DNA from: an uncultured Anaerolineae bacterium
GTDB taxonomy: Bacteria; Chloroflexota; Anaerolineae; Aggregatilineales; Phototrophicaceae
Length of the DNA stretch: 64,000 bases
Assembly: GCA_937944445.1 (NCBI GenBank)
Contig: CALDYP010000011.1
Coordinates: 62,001 to 126,000, forward strand
Direction: 5' to 3'
Shown here: piece after piece, positions 8,900 to 17,373 of the stretch
Numbering within the stretch: position 1 is the first letter of the stretch
Layout of the letters: every line of letters starts with the position of its first letter
The notes under the pieces: generated by a model
Database searches by the model: none
What the model was told of the DNA's origin: nothing
Seen by the model: only the letters and a program-made list of their open reading frames with translations
Program-made: the position numbers and the translations under genes

Positions 8900-10422
8900 G
8901 CGGTCAGCGCAAGCCTACTGAATGGCGGTTTGCGCTGGTGGCGCTGCTGCTAGCGCTGTTGATCGTGCGCCTGCCGAACGAACGCCCGGGGTTCACTGAC
9001 GCTTATTACCACTACAACGCGGCGGTGCGCCTTGCACAGGGCGACGGGTTCGTAGATGACTACCTGTGGACGTACATCAGCGCGCCAGACGGGCTGCCCG
9101 CGCGCTCTCATCTCTACTGGATGCCCGGCACGAGCCTCCTCGCAGCGTTGGGGATGCTCGTGTTCGGGGTGAGCTTCGGCGCGGCACAGGTAAGCTTGTG
9201 GCTGTGTTTGTGGGGCGGCGCGCTGTTGACGTATCACCTTGCTTTGGCAGAAACTAGCAAGACCCGCCATGCGTGGGCGGCTGGGTTGGTTGTCCTCTTT
9301 GGTGGGTTCTTCGGGCGCATGTGGGGCACAACCGACACCTTCGCCCCCTACTTGTTCTTCGGCGGGGTGGCGTTGTGGCTGATGCAGCGCGCCGTCCGTG
9401 CCGACCGCTGGCAGAGCTGGCTGCTGGCGGGCTTGTTCAGTGGGGCGGGGCACTTGATCCGCAGCGATGGGCTGCTGCTGCTGTTGACCGGCCTATGTGT
9501 GCTGGCGCTGCTGCAGCGCTGGTCGAGCGTGCCCAATGCTGCGGCGCTGCTGGGCGGCTACCTAGTGGTGATGGGGCCGTGGTTCGCGTTCAACTACGCA
9601 ACGCTGGGGGCGCTGCTGCCAGTGGGCGGCACACAAGCCATCTGGTACACGACCTACGACGATCTGTTCAACTTTCCCCCGGCTGCTAACCCGCAGCGCT
9701 TCTTCGCCGGCGGGCTTGATCTGCTGTTCACCTCACGCGCGGAGGCGTTCATCACCAACTTGCAAACGCTGCTCTTCGTGCAGGGGCTGTTGATCCTCTT
9801 CCCGCTAATGCTCGTTGGGGCGTGGGCGCGCCGTGCTGAACGCGCGTGGTGGCCGGTTTTCATCTTCGCCATCGGCTTGCACGCGGCGTTCACGTTCGTG
9901 TTCCCATTTCCGGGCATGCGCGGGGGCCTTTTCCACGGGGCGGCAGCGTTGATGCCGTTTTGGGCGGCGCTGGCGTTCGACGGGCTGGATCGCGCGGTGG
10001 AGTGGGTGGCGCGGCGGCGGCGGCATTGGCGGGCGTCAAGCGCTCAGCAGGTGTTCACGGCCGGGGCGGTGCTGCTGGTGATGGGCTTCAGCGTGTTGTT
10101 GATGGCTCAGCGCCGCGTGCCCGCCGATACGCCCGTCTACTTCGAAGCGCTGACAGAGGTGATCCCCGCAGGCAGCCGCGTCATGCGCAACGACATTGCT
10201 GAGCTTTACTTCTTCACGGGGATCGGTGGGGTGGTGCTGCCGAATGAGCCGTATAATGTGGTAGAAGAACTGGTGAAGCGCTATGAGATCGACTTCGTGT
10301 TGATAGAGTATCCGAATGTGCCGCGGCCTTTATATCGCACGCCTGCACCTGAGGCGTGGCAGTTGATCCCGTTGTCGTTTGAAGGGGTAGAGCTTTATGA
10401 CACGCGCCGCCTTGCGCCGTGA
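8896..10422 (+). CDS. GT39/ArnT-like membrane glycosyltransferase-like protein
   Basis: Start chosen at GTG 8896, which overlaps the stop of the previous gene by 4 bases and directly precedes the charged N-terminus and first helix; an ATG at 8809 would lie inside the neighbour. About 508 residues with 10-12 membrane helices. The first loop has RPGFTDAYYHYNAAVRLAQGD, an acidic and aromatic signature of PMT/ArnT-like GT-C enzymes, followed by YWMPGTSLLAALG. The C-terminal region is a periplasmic domain of about 90 residues (FEALTEVIPAGSRVMRNDIAEL). Substrate is unknown. The next gene overlaps its end by 26 bases. Confidence 0.65.
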   Translation: MSGQRKPTEWRFALVALLLALLIVRLPNERPGFTDAYYHYNAAVRLAQGDGFVDDYLWTYISAPDGLPARSHLYWMPGTSLLAALGMLVFGVSFGAAQVSLWLCLWGGALLTYHLALAETSKTRHAWAAGLVVLFGGFFGRMWGTTDTFAPYLFFGGVALWLMQRAVRADRWQSWLLAGLFSGAGHLIRSDGLLLLLTGLCVLALLQRWSSVPNAAALLGGYLVVMGPWFAFNYATLGALLPVGGTQAIWYTTYDDLFNFPPAANPQRFFAGGLDLLFTSRAEAFITNLQTLLFVQGLLILFPLMLVGAWARRAERAWWPVFIFAIGLHAAFTFVFPFPGMRGGLFHGAAALMPFWAALAFDGLDRAVEWVARRRRHWRASSAQQVFTAGAVLLVMGFSVLLMAQRRVPADTPVYFEALTEVIPAGSRVMRNDIAELYFFTGIGGVVLPNEPYNVVEELVKRYEIDFVLIEYPNVPRPLYRTPAPEAWQLIPLSFEGVELYDTRRLAP

Positions 10423-11920
10423 TGCCGTCCTGATCCTCGTTGCGGCTGCGCTGGGCGCATGGTACGTGCTCGCGGCGGGGGGCGGCTTTCCACTGGACGA
10501 CAGTTGGATCCATCAAGTGTATGGGCGCAACGTCGGCACGTTGGGCGAGTGGTCGTTCATCCCGGGTGAACCTTCTACGGCTTCGACATCGCCGCTCTAC
10601 ACGGTGCTGCTGTCTATTGGCTATCGTCTGGGCTTGCCATTTGCTGCTTACACGCACGCGCTAGGGATCGTCAGCTTGGGGCTGATGGGCGTGCTGGGGG
10701 CGCGCTTGGCGGCAGCGCTGCTGCCAGATCGCCCGTGGATCGCGTGGGCGGTGGGCTTGGCGTTGGTGGGCACGTGGCATCATGTGTGGGCGGCTGGGGC
10801 CGGCATGGAAGCGATCATCCTGATGATGCTGTCGTTTGCGCTGTACTTGGCGGTTGTGCGCGAACAGGCAGCGGAGCGCTTTTCCTACACGCGCGCGGCG
10901 CTGTTCGGCGTGGGCGTAGCACTGGCGACGCTCACACGGCCAGAGGGCATTTTGCTGGGGGCCGTGTGTGGGCTGACGCTGGTTGCGCTGCGCCCGCGTG
11001 GGCTGCTCGACGTGGTACGCTTCGGGGGGATCGCCGTGTTCGCGTGTGGCGTGGTGCTGCTGCCCTATCTGCTGTTCAACTTGCAGCAGACGGGCGGGCT
11101 GCTGCCGAACACTGGGGCGGCCAAGTTCCGCATGGTGGAGGCGCTGCTGGCTCAGCCGCTGCCGGTGCGCTATTGGGGCGTGTTCGCGCAGATGATCGTC
11201 GGGCCACAGGCCATTTGGTTGTTGGGGCTGATTCCGTATGCGCTGTTGGCGTGGCAGCAGCCACACAAAGCGTTGTTCTTCATGCCGCTCGCTTGGTACG
11301 CTGCTCAGACGATCCTCTACGCAGTTCAGCTCCCCGCACCGATGCAGCACGGGCGTTACTTTCTGCCAGCGCTGCCGTCGCTCGTGTTTGCGGGGGGGGT
11401 GGGGGTGTGCTGGTGGTTGGTGAGCGCGCGGCGTCGGATGGTGGGGCGTGTGCTGTCGCGCGTCGTGGCGCTCTCCAGCGCGGGCACAGCCGCGGCGTTT
11501 GTGTTATTGTTGGGGTGGCAGGCTTACGTAACGGACGTGCGCATCATTAACGAGGAACAGGTGGCCAGTGCGTTTTGGATTCGTGACAACCTGCCGCCGA
11601 ATGAACTGCTCGCCTTGTACGACATCGGGGCAGTAGGGTATTTTGCTGGGCGGGATGACTTGCTGGATGTGGCTGGCTTGATCGACCCGGAGGTGATCCC
11701 GCTTTTGGGCGATGCAGAGGCGATGTGGGCGTGGATGCGCGAGCGCGGCGCGGCTTACTTCTTGGGGTTTCCGTACCAGATCCCCGGAGGAAACCCGAAT
11801 GACCCGCGCTTGTGCCGTCTGTTCATCACCAACAGCCCGACGACACTCGCGTTCGACACGGAGAATATGTCAGTTTACCGCATCGCGTGGGACGAAAATT
11901 GTGACGTCAACAGCCCCTAG
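10397..11920 (+). CDS. GT-C-like membrane protein
   Basis: 507 residues. The first helix is followed by FPLDDSWIHQVYGRNVG, with a DD pair in the position of the catalytic or donor-binding acid of GT-C enzymes. About ten more helices and a C-terminal soluble domain follow (IRDNLPPNELLALYDIGAVGYFAG and nearby). It overlaps the preceding gene by 26 bases and is the last member of the polysaccharide operon; the coiled-coil gene starts 24 bases later. Function in glycan assembly is inferred. Confidence 0.65.
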   Translation: MTRAALRRDAVLILVAAALGAWYVLAAGGGFPLDDSWIHQVYGRNVGTLGEWSFIPGEPSTASTSPLYTVLLSIGYRLGLPFAAYTHALGIVSLGLMGVLGARLAAALLPDRPWIAWAVGLALVGTWHHVWAAGAGMEAIILMMLSFALYLAVVREQAAERFSYTRAALFGVGVALATLTRPEGILLGAVCGLTLVALRPRGLLDVVRFGGIAVFACGVVLLPYLLFNLQQTGGLLPNTGAAKFRMVEALLAQPLPVRYWGVFAQMIVGPQAIWLLGLIPYALLAWQQPHKALFFMPLAWYAAQTILYAVQLPAPMQHGRYFLPALPSLVFAGGVGVCWWLVSARRRMVGRVLSRVVALSSAGTAAAFVLLLGWQAYVTDVRIINEEQVASAFWIRDNLPPNELLALYDIGAVGYFAGRDDLLDVAGLIDPEVIPLLGDAEAMWAWMRERGAAYFLGFPYQIPGGNPNDPRLCRLFITNSPTTLAFDTENMSVYRIAWDENCDVNSP

Positions 11921-11944
11921 TTGGGGTATTTATGGAGGTATCTC

Positions 11945-12961
11945 ATGGCTGATTTCTTTCGTAAGCTCAACACACTGATCTCAGCGCAGATCAACGACGT
12001 GCTTCGTCCGATTGCGGGCGAGGACGACGAACGAGGCCGCAAACGGGTGGCGCGCAGCCAAGTGAAGAGCGGCCTCTCGCGGGATGTTGAGGTGCTGCGC
12101 AAGCGCATTGCCGACGCGCAGGACTATCAACAGACGCTGCAAGCGCGCGTGGACAAGCTGCGTCAAGAGGTGATGCGTTGGGACGCTGCGGCAGATCAAG
12201 CTGTGGCTGAGGGGCGGCAGCTTGACGCGCGTTTTGCGCTGGAACAACTCCAGAAGGCGCAGCAAAACCTTGAGCGCACGGAACTAGAACTGCGCCAGCA
12301 TCAAGAAGTGACCGATGAACTCGTCAACAAAGTGAACTATCTGGACTATATCGTTCATCAAGACGATGAAACAGACGACAACACGCCAGAGGTGCGCCCG
12401 ACGCCGACGACGGAAACGCGCACGTCCACAACCGAGCGGTCAACGCCTGTAGCTCCGGTGCACGTGTTGGGGCAAGCCCCGCGCCGCGATGTTCCGCCTG
12501 CGCCTGAGCCGAGCGCTGCTGCTGCGCCGCGTGAAGCCGAGCCGACCAAAACGCCCGCAGAACCGCGCAAAGTCAGCGTTCGCGTTGAGATTGACGACAC
12601 CCCCGCAGAGGACACAGCGACAGCAGTTGAATCAGCGCCGCCGACCGTTTCGTCTGCTCCGCCGCAAGCGCCCAAAGTCGACCCACAAGAGCAGGCGATC
12701 CGCAAGCGCCGCAGCAAATACGCCAAGATCGGCGATGAGGAATATGCAGAGGGGGTTGAACTGGCCAAGTCGATCTCGCAGAAGCTCGACCAGACGCGCG
12801 AAAAACTCGCCCAACTGACGCAGGAAGCGATGCAGCCGATGGAGCGAGACGTGATGGATGAGGTCAACGCCGAGGTGAACCAGATCGCCGTGGATGATGA
12901 GCTTGAGCGGCGTATCTCGCGCTTGTCTAAACCCACCGAGCCTGAGGATAAATCCGAGTAG
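11945..12961 (+). CDS. PspA/IM30-like coiled-coil protein with Pro/Ala/Glu-rich linker
   Basis: Start taken at ATG 11945 because a strong GGAGG (11934-11938) lies six bases upstream; an upstream in-frame ATG at 11921 lacks one. 338 residues, no signal peptide. Residues about 1-130 resemble the N-terminal half of PspA/IM30 proteins: MADFFRKLNTLISAQINDVL, then long heptad-like helices with VDKLRQEVMRWDAAADQAV and ALEQLQKAQQNLERTELELR. Residues about 135-240 are low complexity (Thr, Pro, Ala, Glu). The last 90 residues are again helical and charged. PspA-family proteins bind and protect the cytoplasmic membrane. It lies between the polysaccharide operon and the Tad-like genes, so envelope maintenance is a reasonable inference. 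Confidence 0.6.
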   Translation: MADFFRKLNTLISAQINDVLRPIAGEDDERGRKRVARSQVKSGLSRDVEVLRKRIADAQDYQQTLQARVDKLRQEVMRWDAAADQAVAEGRQLDARFALEQLQKAQQNLERTELELRQHQEVTDELVNKVNYLDYIVHQDDETDDNTPEVRPTPTTETRTSTTERSTPVAPVHVLGQAPRRDVPPAPEPSAAAAPREAEPTKTPAEPRKVSVRVEIDDTPAEDTATAVESAPPTVSSAPPQAPKVDPQEQAIRKRRSKYAKIGDEEYAEGVELAKSISQKLDQTREKLAQLTQEAMQPMERDVMDEVNAEVNQIAVDDELERRISRLSKPTEPEDKSE

Positions 12962-13032
12962 CTGCGCAATGAGCGCGTAAACAAATCTGTACAAAAACTG
13001 AATAAACGCTGAACAGTCGCGTTTTCGCCGTG

Positions 13033-13041
13033 TGGTATGAT
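13033..13041 (+). promoter_or_regulatory. candidate extended -10 promoter of the Tad-like operon
   Basis: TGG followed by TATGAT, an extended -10 element, in the 117-base gap before the first Tad-like gene. Transcription would start near 13048, giving a leader of about 30 bases to the ATG at 13079. The -35 region is weak (TGAACA at 13010-13015, spacing 20). Confidence 0.5.
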
Positions 13042-13078
13042 TTAGGTGCCCGATTACGTCATCTAGCGGGGTATCTTT

Positions 13079-14335
13079 ATGAGACGAATTGTTCATGCTG
13101 TACTGCGCGTCCTTGATGGCGCACCACGTCCGCAGTCGCGCGGGGCGCAGGCTGGCCAAAGCCTGATGGAGATGGCTTTTATCATCCCGCTGCTGGCCAT
13201 TATGATCGCGGGCATCGTCGAAATTGGCTGGTTTGCGAATCGCTACTTGACGTTGTTAGAAGTGACGCGCGTCGGCGCGCGCGCAGGCACGGTGCTCACT
13301 GGTGAGTTTAGCCCGCTTAGTTGGAACGAGCTGGCATCTGCGCATCCGGTGGTGCATTTGCAGGCTTATGGCTTGAGCGAAGCGGAGATCCCTGCTGAAG
13401 CTCGTCAATATCGTGACTGCAATTTGGTGACCACACGGACAGGTTTCTACAACTTTATCGCCTGCACGATGGTCAACTCGTTTGAGCCGCTGCGCTTGGC
13501 TGGGCGCGCGCCGACCTCCACTGATAGTGCCGTCAAACTGATCCGTGATCGGCAGGGCAACGTCATCGATACGATTCCCTTCCCAGATGACATCGTGATC
13601 TCAGTGTTTGCCACGCAGGCCATCAACAACGCTAACCCAAGCTCGATCACGCTGCCCTCCTTGACCGCACAGCCCCGCCAGTATCAATTGGCTGCTGCAT
13701 TGTACAGCCGCACCTACAACTTTGAGGCCATTGCAGCTAGTGCTGGGCGGTTCAGGCCCGGGCCACAGGTGATCGTCGTAGGGCGTTACCCCAAGCGTGC
13801 GAACGAGTGCAATGTGTATAACGACGGCGGTACACGCATCGTCATCCCGGGGCAAGACCCGTTTGATTACATCCCGAACAACACCCGTGACGCAATTTTG
13901 GTGTCTGGGCAGCCGCGCTTCATCGAACTAGAAGGGATGGACCCGAACCCGCAGCATCAACAGCAGGCTGAGGCGCAGCTTGGCTTTGTGTGGACAGCGC
14001 AGAAACTGCGGAGGGACATCGAAAATGCTGGTCGTCGGGCGCTGTGCTGGGGGTCAGATTTTGACAGTGCCGACGTAGAGCAGTTGATCAACCTGCCGAC
14101 GTTCATCGACGATGACCCGCCCGGCGTCGCGCCGTGGAACTTACGGCGGGCGGCCATCCCGAGCAACGGCATCGTTATCGTTGAGATGTTCTGGCAGCAT
14201 GAGCCGCTGCTGCGCTTTCCGTTTGTGGAGCCGATCATCGCGGCTTTTGGCGATGTGAACAACATTGTGATTTCAGTGTGGGCGTCGTTCCCCGTGCCGT
14301 CTGCTGAGCCTAACATTATCTATGGTCTGCCATAA
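13079..14335 (+). CDS. TadE-like surface/pilus assembly protein
   Basis: 418 residues. After a basic N-terminus, residues about 23-60 carry the TadE signature: GQSLMEMAFIIPLLAIMIAG, then one membrane helix and EVTRVGARAGT. The remaining 350 residues are extracytoplasmic with scattered cysteines (YRDCNLV, FIACTM, NECNVY, ALCWGSD). TadE proteins are pseudopilin-like components of Tad/Flp pili. This one is far longer than classical TadE (about 150-200 residues), so it carries an extra external domain. The next gene starts within about 20 bases. No TadA ATPase, TadB/C or prepilin peptidase is in the window, so the assembly machine must be elsewhere if this is a pilus. Confidence 0.75.
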   Translation: MRRIVHAVLRVLDGAPRPQSRGAQAGQSLMEMAFIIPLLAIMIAGIVEIGWFANRYLTLLEVTRVGARAGTVLTGEFSPLSWNELASAHPVVHLQAYGLSEAEIPAEARQYRDCNLVTTRTGFYNFIACTMVNSFEPLRLAGRAPTSTDSAVKLIRDRQGNVIDTIPFPDDIVISVFATQAINNANPSSITLPSLTAQPRQYQLAAALYSRTYNFEAIAASAGRFRPGPQVIVVGRYPKRANECNVYNDGGTRIVIPGQDPFDYIPNNTRDAILVSGQPRFIELEGMDPNPQHQQQAEAQLGFVWTAQKLRRDIENAGRRALCWGSDFDSADVEQLINLPTFIDDDPPGVAPWNLRRAAIPSNGIVIVEMFWQHEPLLRFPFVEPIIAAFGDVNNIVISVWASFPVPSAEPNIIYGLP

Positions 14336-14355
14336 GTGTGCTGAACGAGGGCATG

Positions 14356-17349
14356 ATGAGATCGTTCTACTATCGTAAGTTTCAGCGTTGGATGCGTCGC
14401 AATGAATCAGGTCAGTCGATCATCGTGCTGGCGATTGGCTTCATTGCGCTGGTGGGCTTCGTGGGGATCACCACGGATGTATCCCTGATGTTCGTGCGCT
14501 ATGCGCAGCTTGCACGGGCGACGGACGCGGCAGCCATTGCGGCGGCCAACCAGATGCGCCAAGATCGCACGCAGGCGTCGCTAGGCTTGGCCGCGCGCCA
14601 GTTCATCGAGCTGTACGGCCTGAACCCGCTCAACGTGTTGGTGGACACCTGCATCAGTCTGCCGGTGGAAGCGCGCGCAGGCGATGAGCTGTGCCGCGAC
14701 GATCAAGCCAAGCTCGTCCGCGTGACAGCGCAGATTGAATCGCCGACGGTGTTCATGCGCCTGCTAGGCTTTGAGAACTTCATCTTGCAAGCCTCATCTG
14801 TCTCAGAGACGGCGGCGCTTGATGTGGTGGTCATCATGGACGTGGGCGAATTCATGGCCTCGCTCACGACGATTGAAGACTGGGCGCGCGATGTGCGGCA
14901 GGGGATGATCTATCGCCCCCCGCGGGCGCTTGAGGTGTACTTGACCAAGTACCCATCCACCATGGCGAATCGCCCTTCGGAGTTTGACTTCTGGAAGGGC
15001 AATGGCGCGGTCCCTGCGGAGTTCAGCTTGCTCAACACGTGGCAGGCCAACGTCAACGCGCGCTTGTACTATCCGGATGGCAATGGCAACACACCACTTT
15101 CCGATCCTGCTTACACCGTGCAGTTCAACTCCACGTTCTTCAACGCCAAGTATGGCCCGCAGAGCCACCCGCGCGTGGAGTGCCGCGTGCGCTTCTTCCC
15201 GCAGGCGCATGAGTTCAACACGGTCTTGTATCAAGGGCACTTTGACAGCAACGGAAAGTTTGTGCGCCTGCTGAACAACAGCAACGCCGGAACGTTCGCG
15301 CAGTCTACCTTCGGGTTGGCAGGTCTGCCGTGGCCAGCCGGCGAAACCAACTGGGACGGCTTCGTCCCCACGTACAACTACTTCGGCTGCTGCAACGACC
15401 CCAACGGCGACTACAACTTCAGCGACCTCGTATGCCAGCCGTTCAAGCAGGCGCGTACCGCCGTGTTGGAGTTCATGGATCGCGTCGACTTCACGCGCGG
15501 CGACCGCATGGCGATCGTGACCTACGACCGCACGGCCTTCCTTGTGAACCCCTACGGCTATCTTGTGGGTGGTCAACCCTTCTGTACGGCGGGCAACACG
15601 GATGAACGCTGCCGCCCGGGGGCGATGATGGAAAACGCCGACGACGCTCGTGAGGCGCTGCGCCGCTTGGTGGGGGTGCGCGCTGAGCCGAACTTCTACG
15701 TCTACACCCCGGGCAACATCACGAACGCCGCAGTGCGTGTGACTGGCCAGTGGACGAGCTTTGCCGCTGGCATCAACGAAAATGGCCAGTCGATCCCGAT
15801 CGATTTCGGCAAGAACAGCGATCCGCCCCAGCCCAACGGCCAGCAGTTTGCTGCCCCCAGCAACGTTGATGGCACCACCGTCTACCCTGAGCTGTACAAC
15901 TTCCCTGTGTGGAACGCTTGCCCCTTCGGCAACGCGGGCGCAGTGCGCCCAGATCGCACGCTGTTCGAATTCGGCTTGCAGCGCGCGAGCATCCCGAATG
16001 CTGGGCTGGACGCGGCTTGGGGCGGTTACATTGACCCGAACGGCGTGCGGCTGTACCGCGGGCCGATCAGCGACCCGAACAACTACAACACGGACATGTC
16101 TTACGACCGGTGGGCCTCGTGCCGCGGCGCGAACGTGGGCGCGGGCCTGCGCGAAGGCAGCAACGCTCTGGTGAACCCGCAGACGATCCGCCAGAGCGGC
16201 ACGGTCTGGGTGATGATCTTGCTCGCCAGCGGCGGCGCGGCCGGCAGCGACCCGGTGCGTCGCAACCGTAACCCGATTCCGGCTTCACAGCCTTATGCAT
16301 GGAATGATCCGTTAAACGGATTTGGTCGTCCGGGCCAGTATGGTGGTCACGGGTTGTGCCCATTCGGCACGCCCGGTCGCCCCGCCGAGCTAACGCTGCC
16401 GGGCAACGACTCTGCGGCGGGCTTCGCGCGCTTCCCGCACTGCTCGGACGAGTCGCCGCGTTCGCGCCACTTCTGCAACTTCCGCCCGCTCTACAACCCG
16501 CCGGTGGCTCCGGGGACGCCGGTTGACCCGCTGCCGCCGATCTACAAAAACGTAGAAACAGGGAATGTCTGCGCGGGGCCGGGCGGCAACTGTGTGGCCA
16601 TCCCGCCGATGGGCGACCGCGATTATGTGCTGTTCGACCCGACGGAACCGCGCTGGTATGGCTTAAACGGCCCACAGAGCGCCCAAGAGGAATTAGCTTG
16701 GAACCGCGCGAATAACAACCTGTATGATGTCGATTTGGATGGCTGCCGTGACCCGCACACGGGCGTCGACAACCAGTATCACTACGACGCAGACGACTAC
16801 GCGCGCGACTGGGCGGATTACATCGCGCTGCGCCGCGATTCAGACTCGAACATCCTGCTGCCGTCGATCTTCACCATCGGCTTCGGTTTGGAGTACTTCA
16901 ACCGTACGCTCAATGGTGTCGAGTACAACATCCGCGACAGCAACAACGCGCAGCTCCTGTGCCAGTTGAACCCGGGCAACTGCCTCGCGGAGCAGCTCCT
17001 GCGCTACATCGCCGACGTGGGCGACAACAACCAGATCGACAACCACTGGTACAAGGCGATGCTGTTCCCGCTGAAGGACGCCAGCGGCAACATCATCCCC
17101 GGCACGACGTCGCGGCCCGGCGGCTTTGGCCCGCGCGACCCATGCCAGCGCCAAGATCAAGGCCCAGTTGGCGGCACGTATGACACAGATGGCAGCGGCA
17201 GCTTGTCGCCTACGGAAGAGGATCGCATGTATGGCCATCTTGCGCCACAGACCAACTGCGGCAACTACTACTACGCGCCGGATTACAATCAGCTGCAGTT
17301 CGTATTCGACGACATCGCTTCGCGCATGTTCACCCGTCTCTCGCGCTAG
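14356..17349 (+). CDS. TadG-like surface protein with degenerate vWA domain and EF-hand-like loop
   Basis: About 997 residues from ATG 14356, which has GAGG five bases upstream; GTG 14338 and ATG 14353 are alternatives. The N-terminus has the TadG/TadE pattern GQSIIVLAIGFIALVGFVGI plus the downstream segment FVRYAQLARATDAAAIAAAN. A vWA-like domain follows. It starts at ALDVVVIMDVGEF, where the metal site DxSxS is DVGEF, and continues with RGDRMAIVTYDRTAF and WVMILLASGGAAGSD, where the usual TDG acid is missing. The C-terminal part is Asn/Asp/Gly-rich with cysteine pairs. It contains a perfect EF-hand-type loop, DTDGSGSLSPTE (17182-17217), and a second Asp-rich loop, DVDLDGCRD. This suggests a calcium-stabilised adhesin or pilus-tip protein, which is inference. 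Confidence 0.75.
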   Translation: MRSFYYRKFQRWMRRNESGQSIIVLAIGFIALVGFVGITTDVSLMFVRYAQLARATDAAAIAAANQMRQDRTQASLGLAARQFIELYGLNPLNVLVDTCISLPVEARAGDELCRDDQAKLVRVTAQIESPTVFMRLLGFENFILQASSVSETAALDVVVIMDVGEFMASLTTIEDWARDVRQGMIYRPPRALEVYLTKYPSTMANRPSEFDFWKGNGAVPAEFSLLNTWQANVNARLYYPDGNGNTPLSDPAYTVQFNSTFFNAKYGPQSHPRVECRVRFFPQAHEFNTVLYQGHFDSNGKFVRLLNNSNAGTFAQSTFGLAGLPWPAGETNWDGFVPTYNYFGCCNDPNGDYNFSDLVCQPFKQARTAVLEFMDRVDFTRGDRMAIVTYDRTAFLVNPYGYLVGGQPFCTAGNTDERCRPGAMMENADDAREALRRLVGVRAEPNFYVYTPGNITNAAVRVTGQWTSFAAGINENGQSIPIDFGKNSDPPQPNGQQFAAPSNVDGTTVYPELYNFPVWNACPFGNAGAVRPDRTLFEFGLQRASIPNAGLDAAWGGYIDPNGVRLYRGPISDPNNYNTDMSYDRWASCRGANVGAGLREGSNALVNPQTIRQSGTVWVMILLASGGAAGSDPVRRNRNPIPASQPYAWNDPLNGFGRPGQYGGHGLCPFGTPGRPAELTLPGNDSAAGFARFPHCSDESPRSRHFCNFRPLYNPPVAPGTPVDPLPPIYKNVETGNVCAGPGGNCVAIPPMGDRDYVLFDPTEPRWYGLNGPQSAQEELAWNRANNNLYDVDLDGCRDPHTGVDNQYHYDADDYARDWADYIALRRDSDSNILLPSIFTIGFGLEYFNRTLNGVEYNIRDSNNAQLLCQLNPGNCLAEQLLRYIADVGDNNQIDNHWYKAMLFPLKDASGNIIPGTTSRPGGFGPRDPCQRQDQGPVGGTYDTDGSGSLSPTEEDRMYGHLAPQTNCGNYYYAPDYNQLQFVFDDIASRMFTRLSR

Positions 17350-17373
17350 GCCGGGAATAGACTAGGAGTGTTT

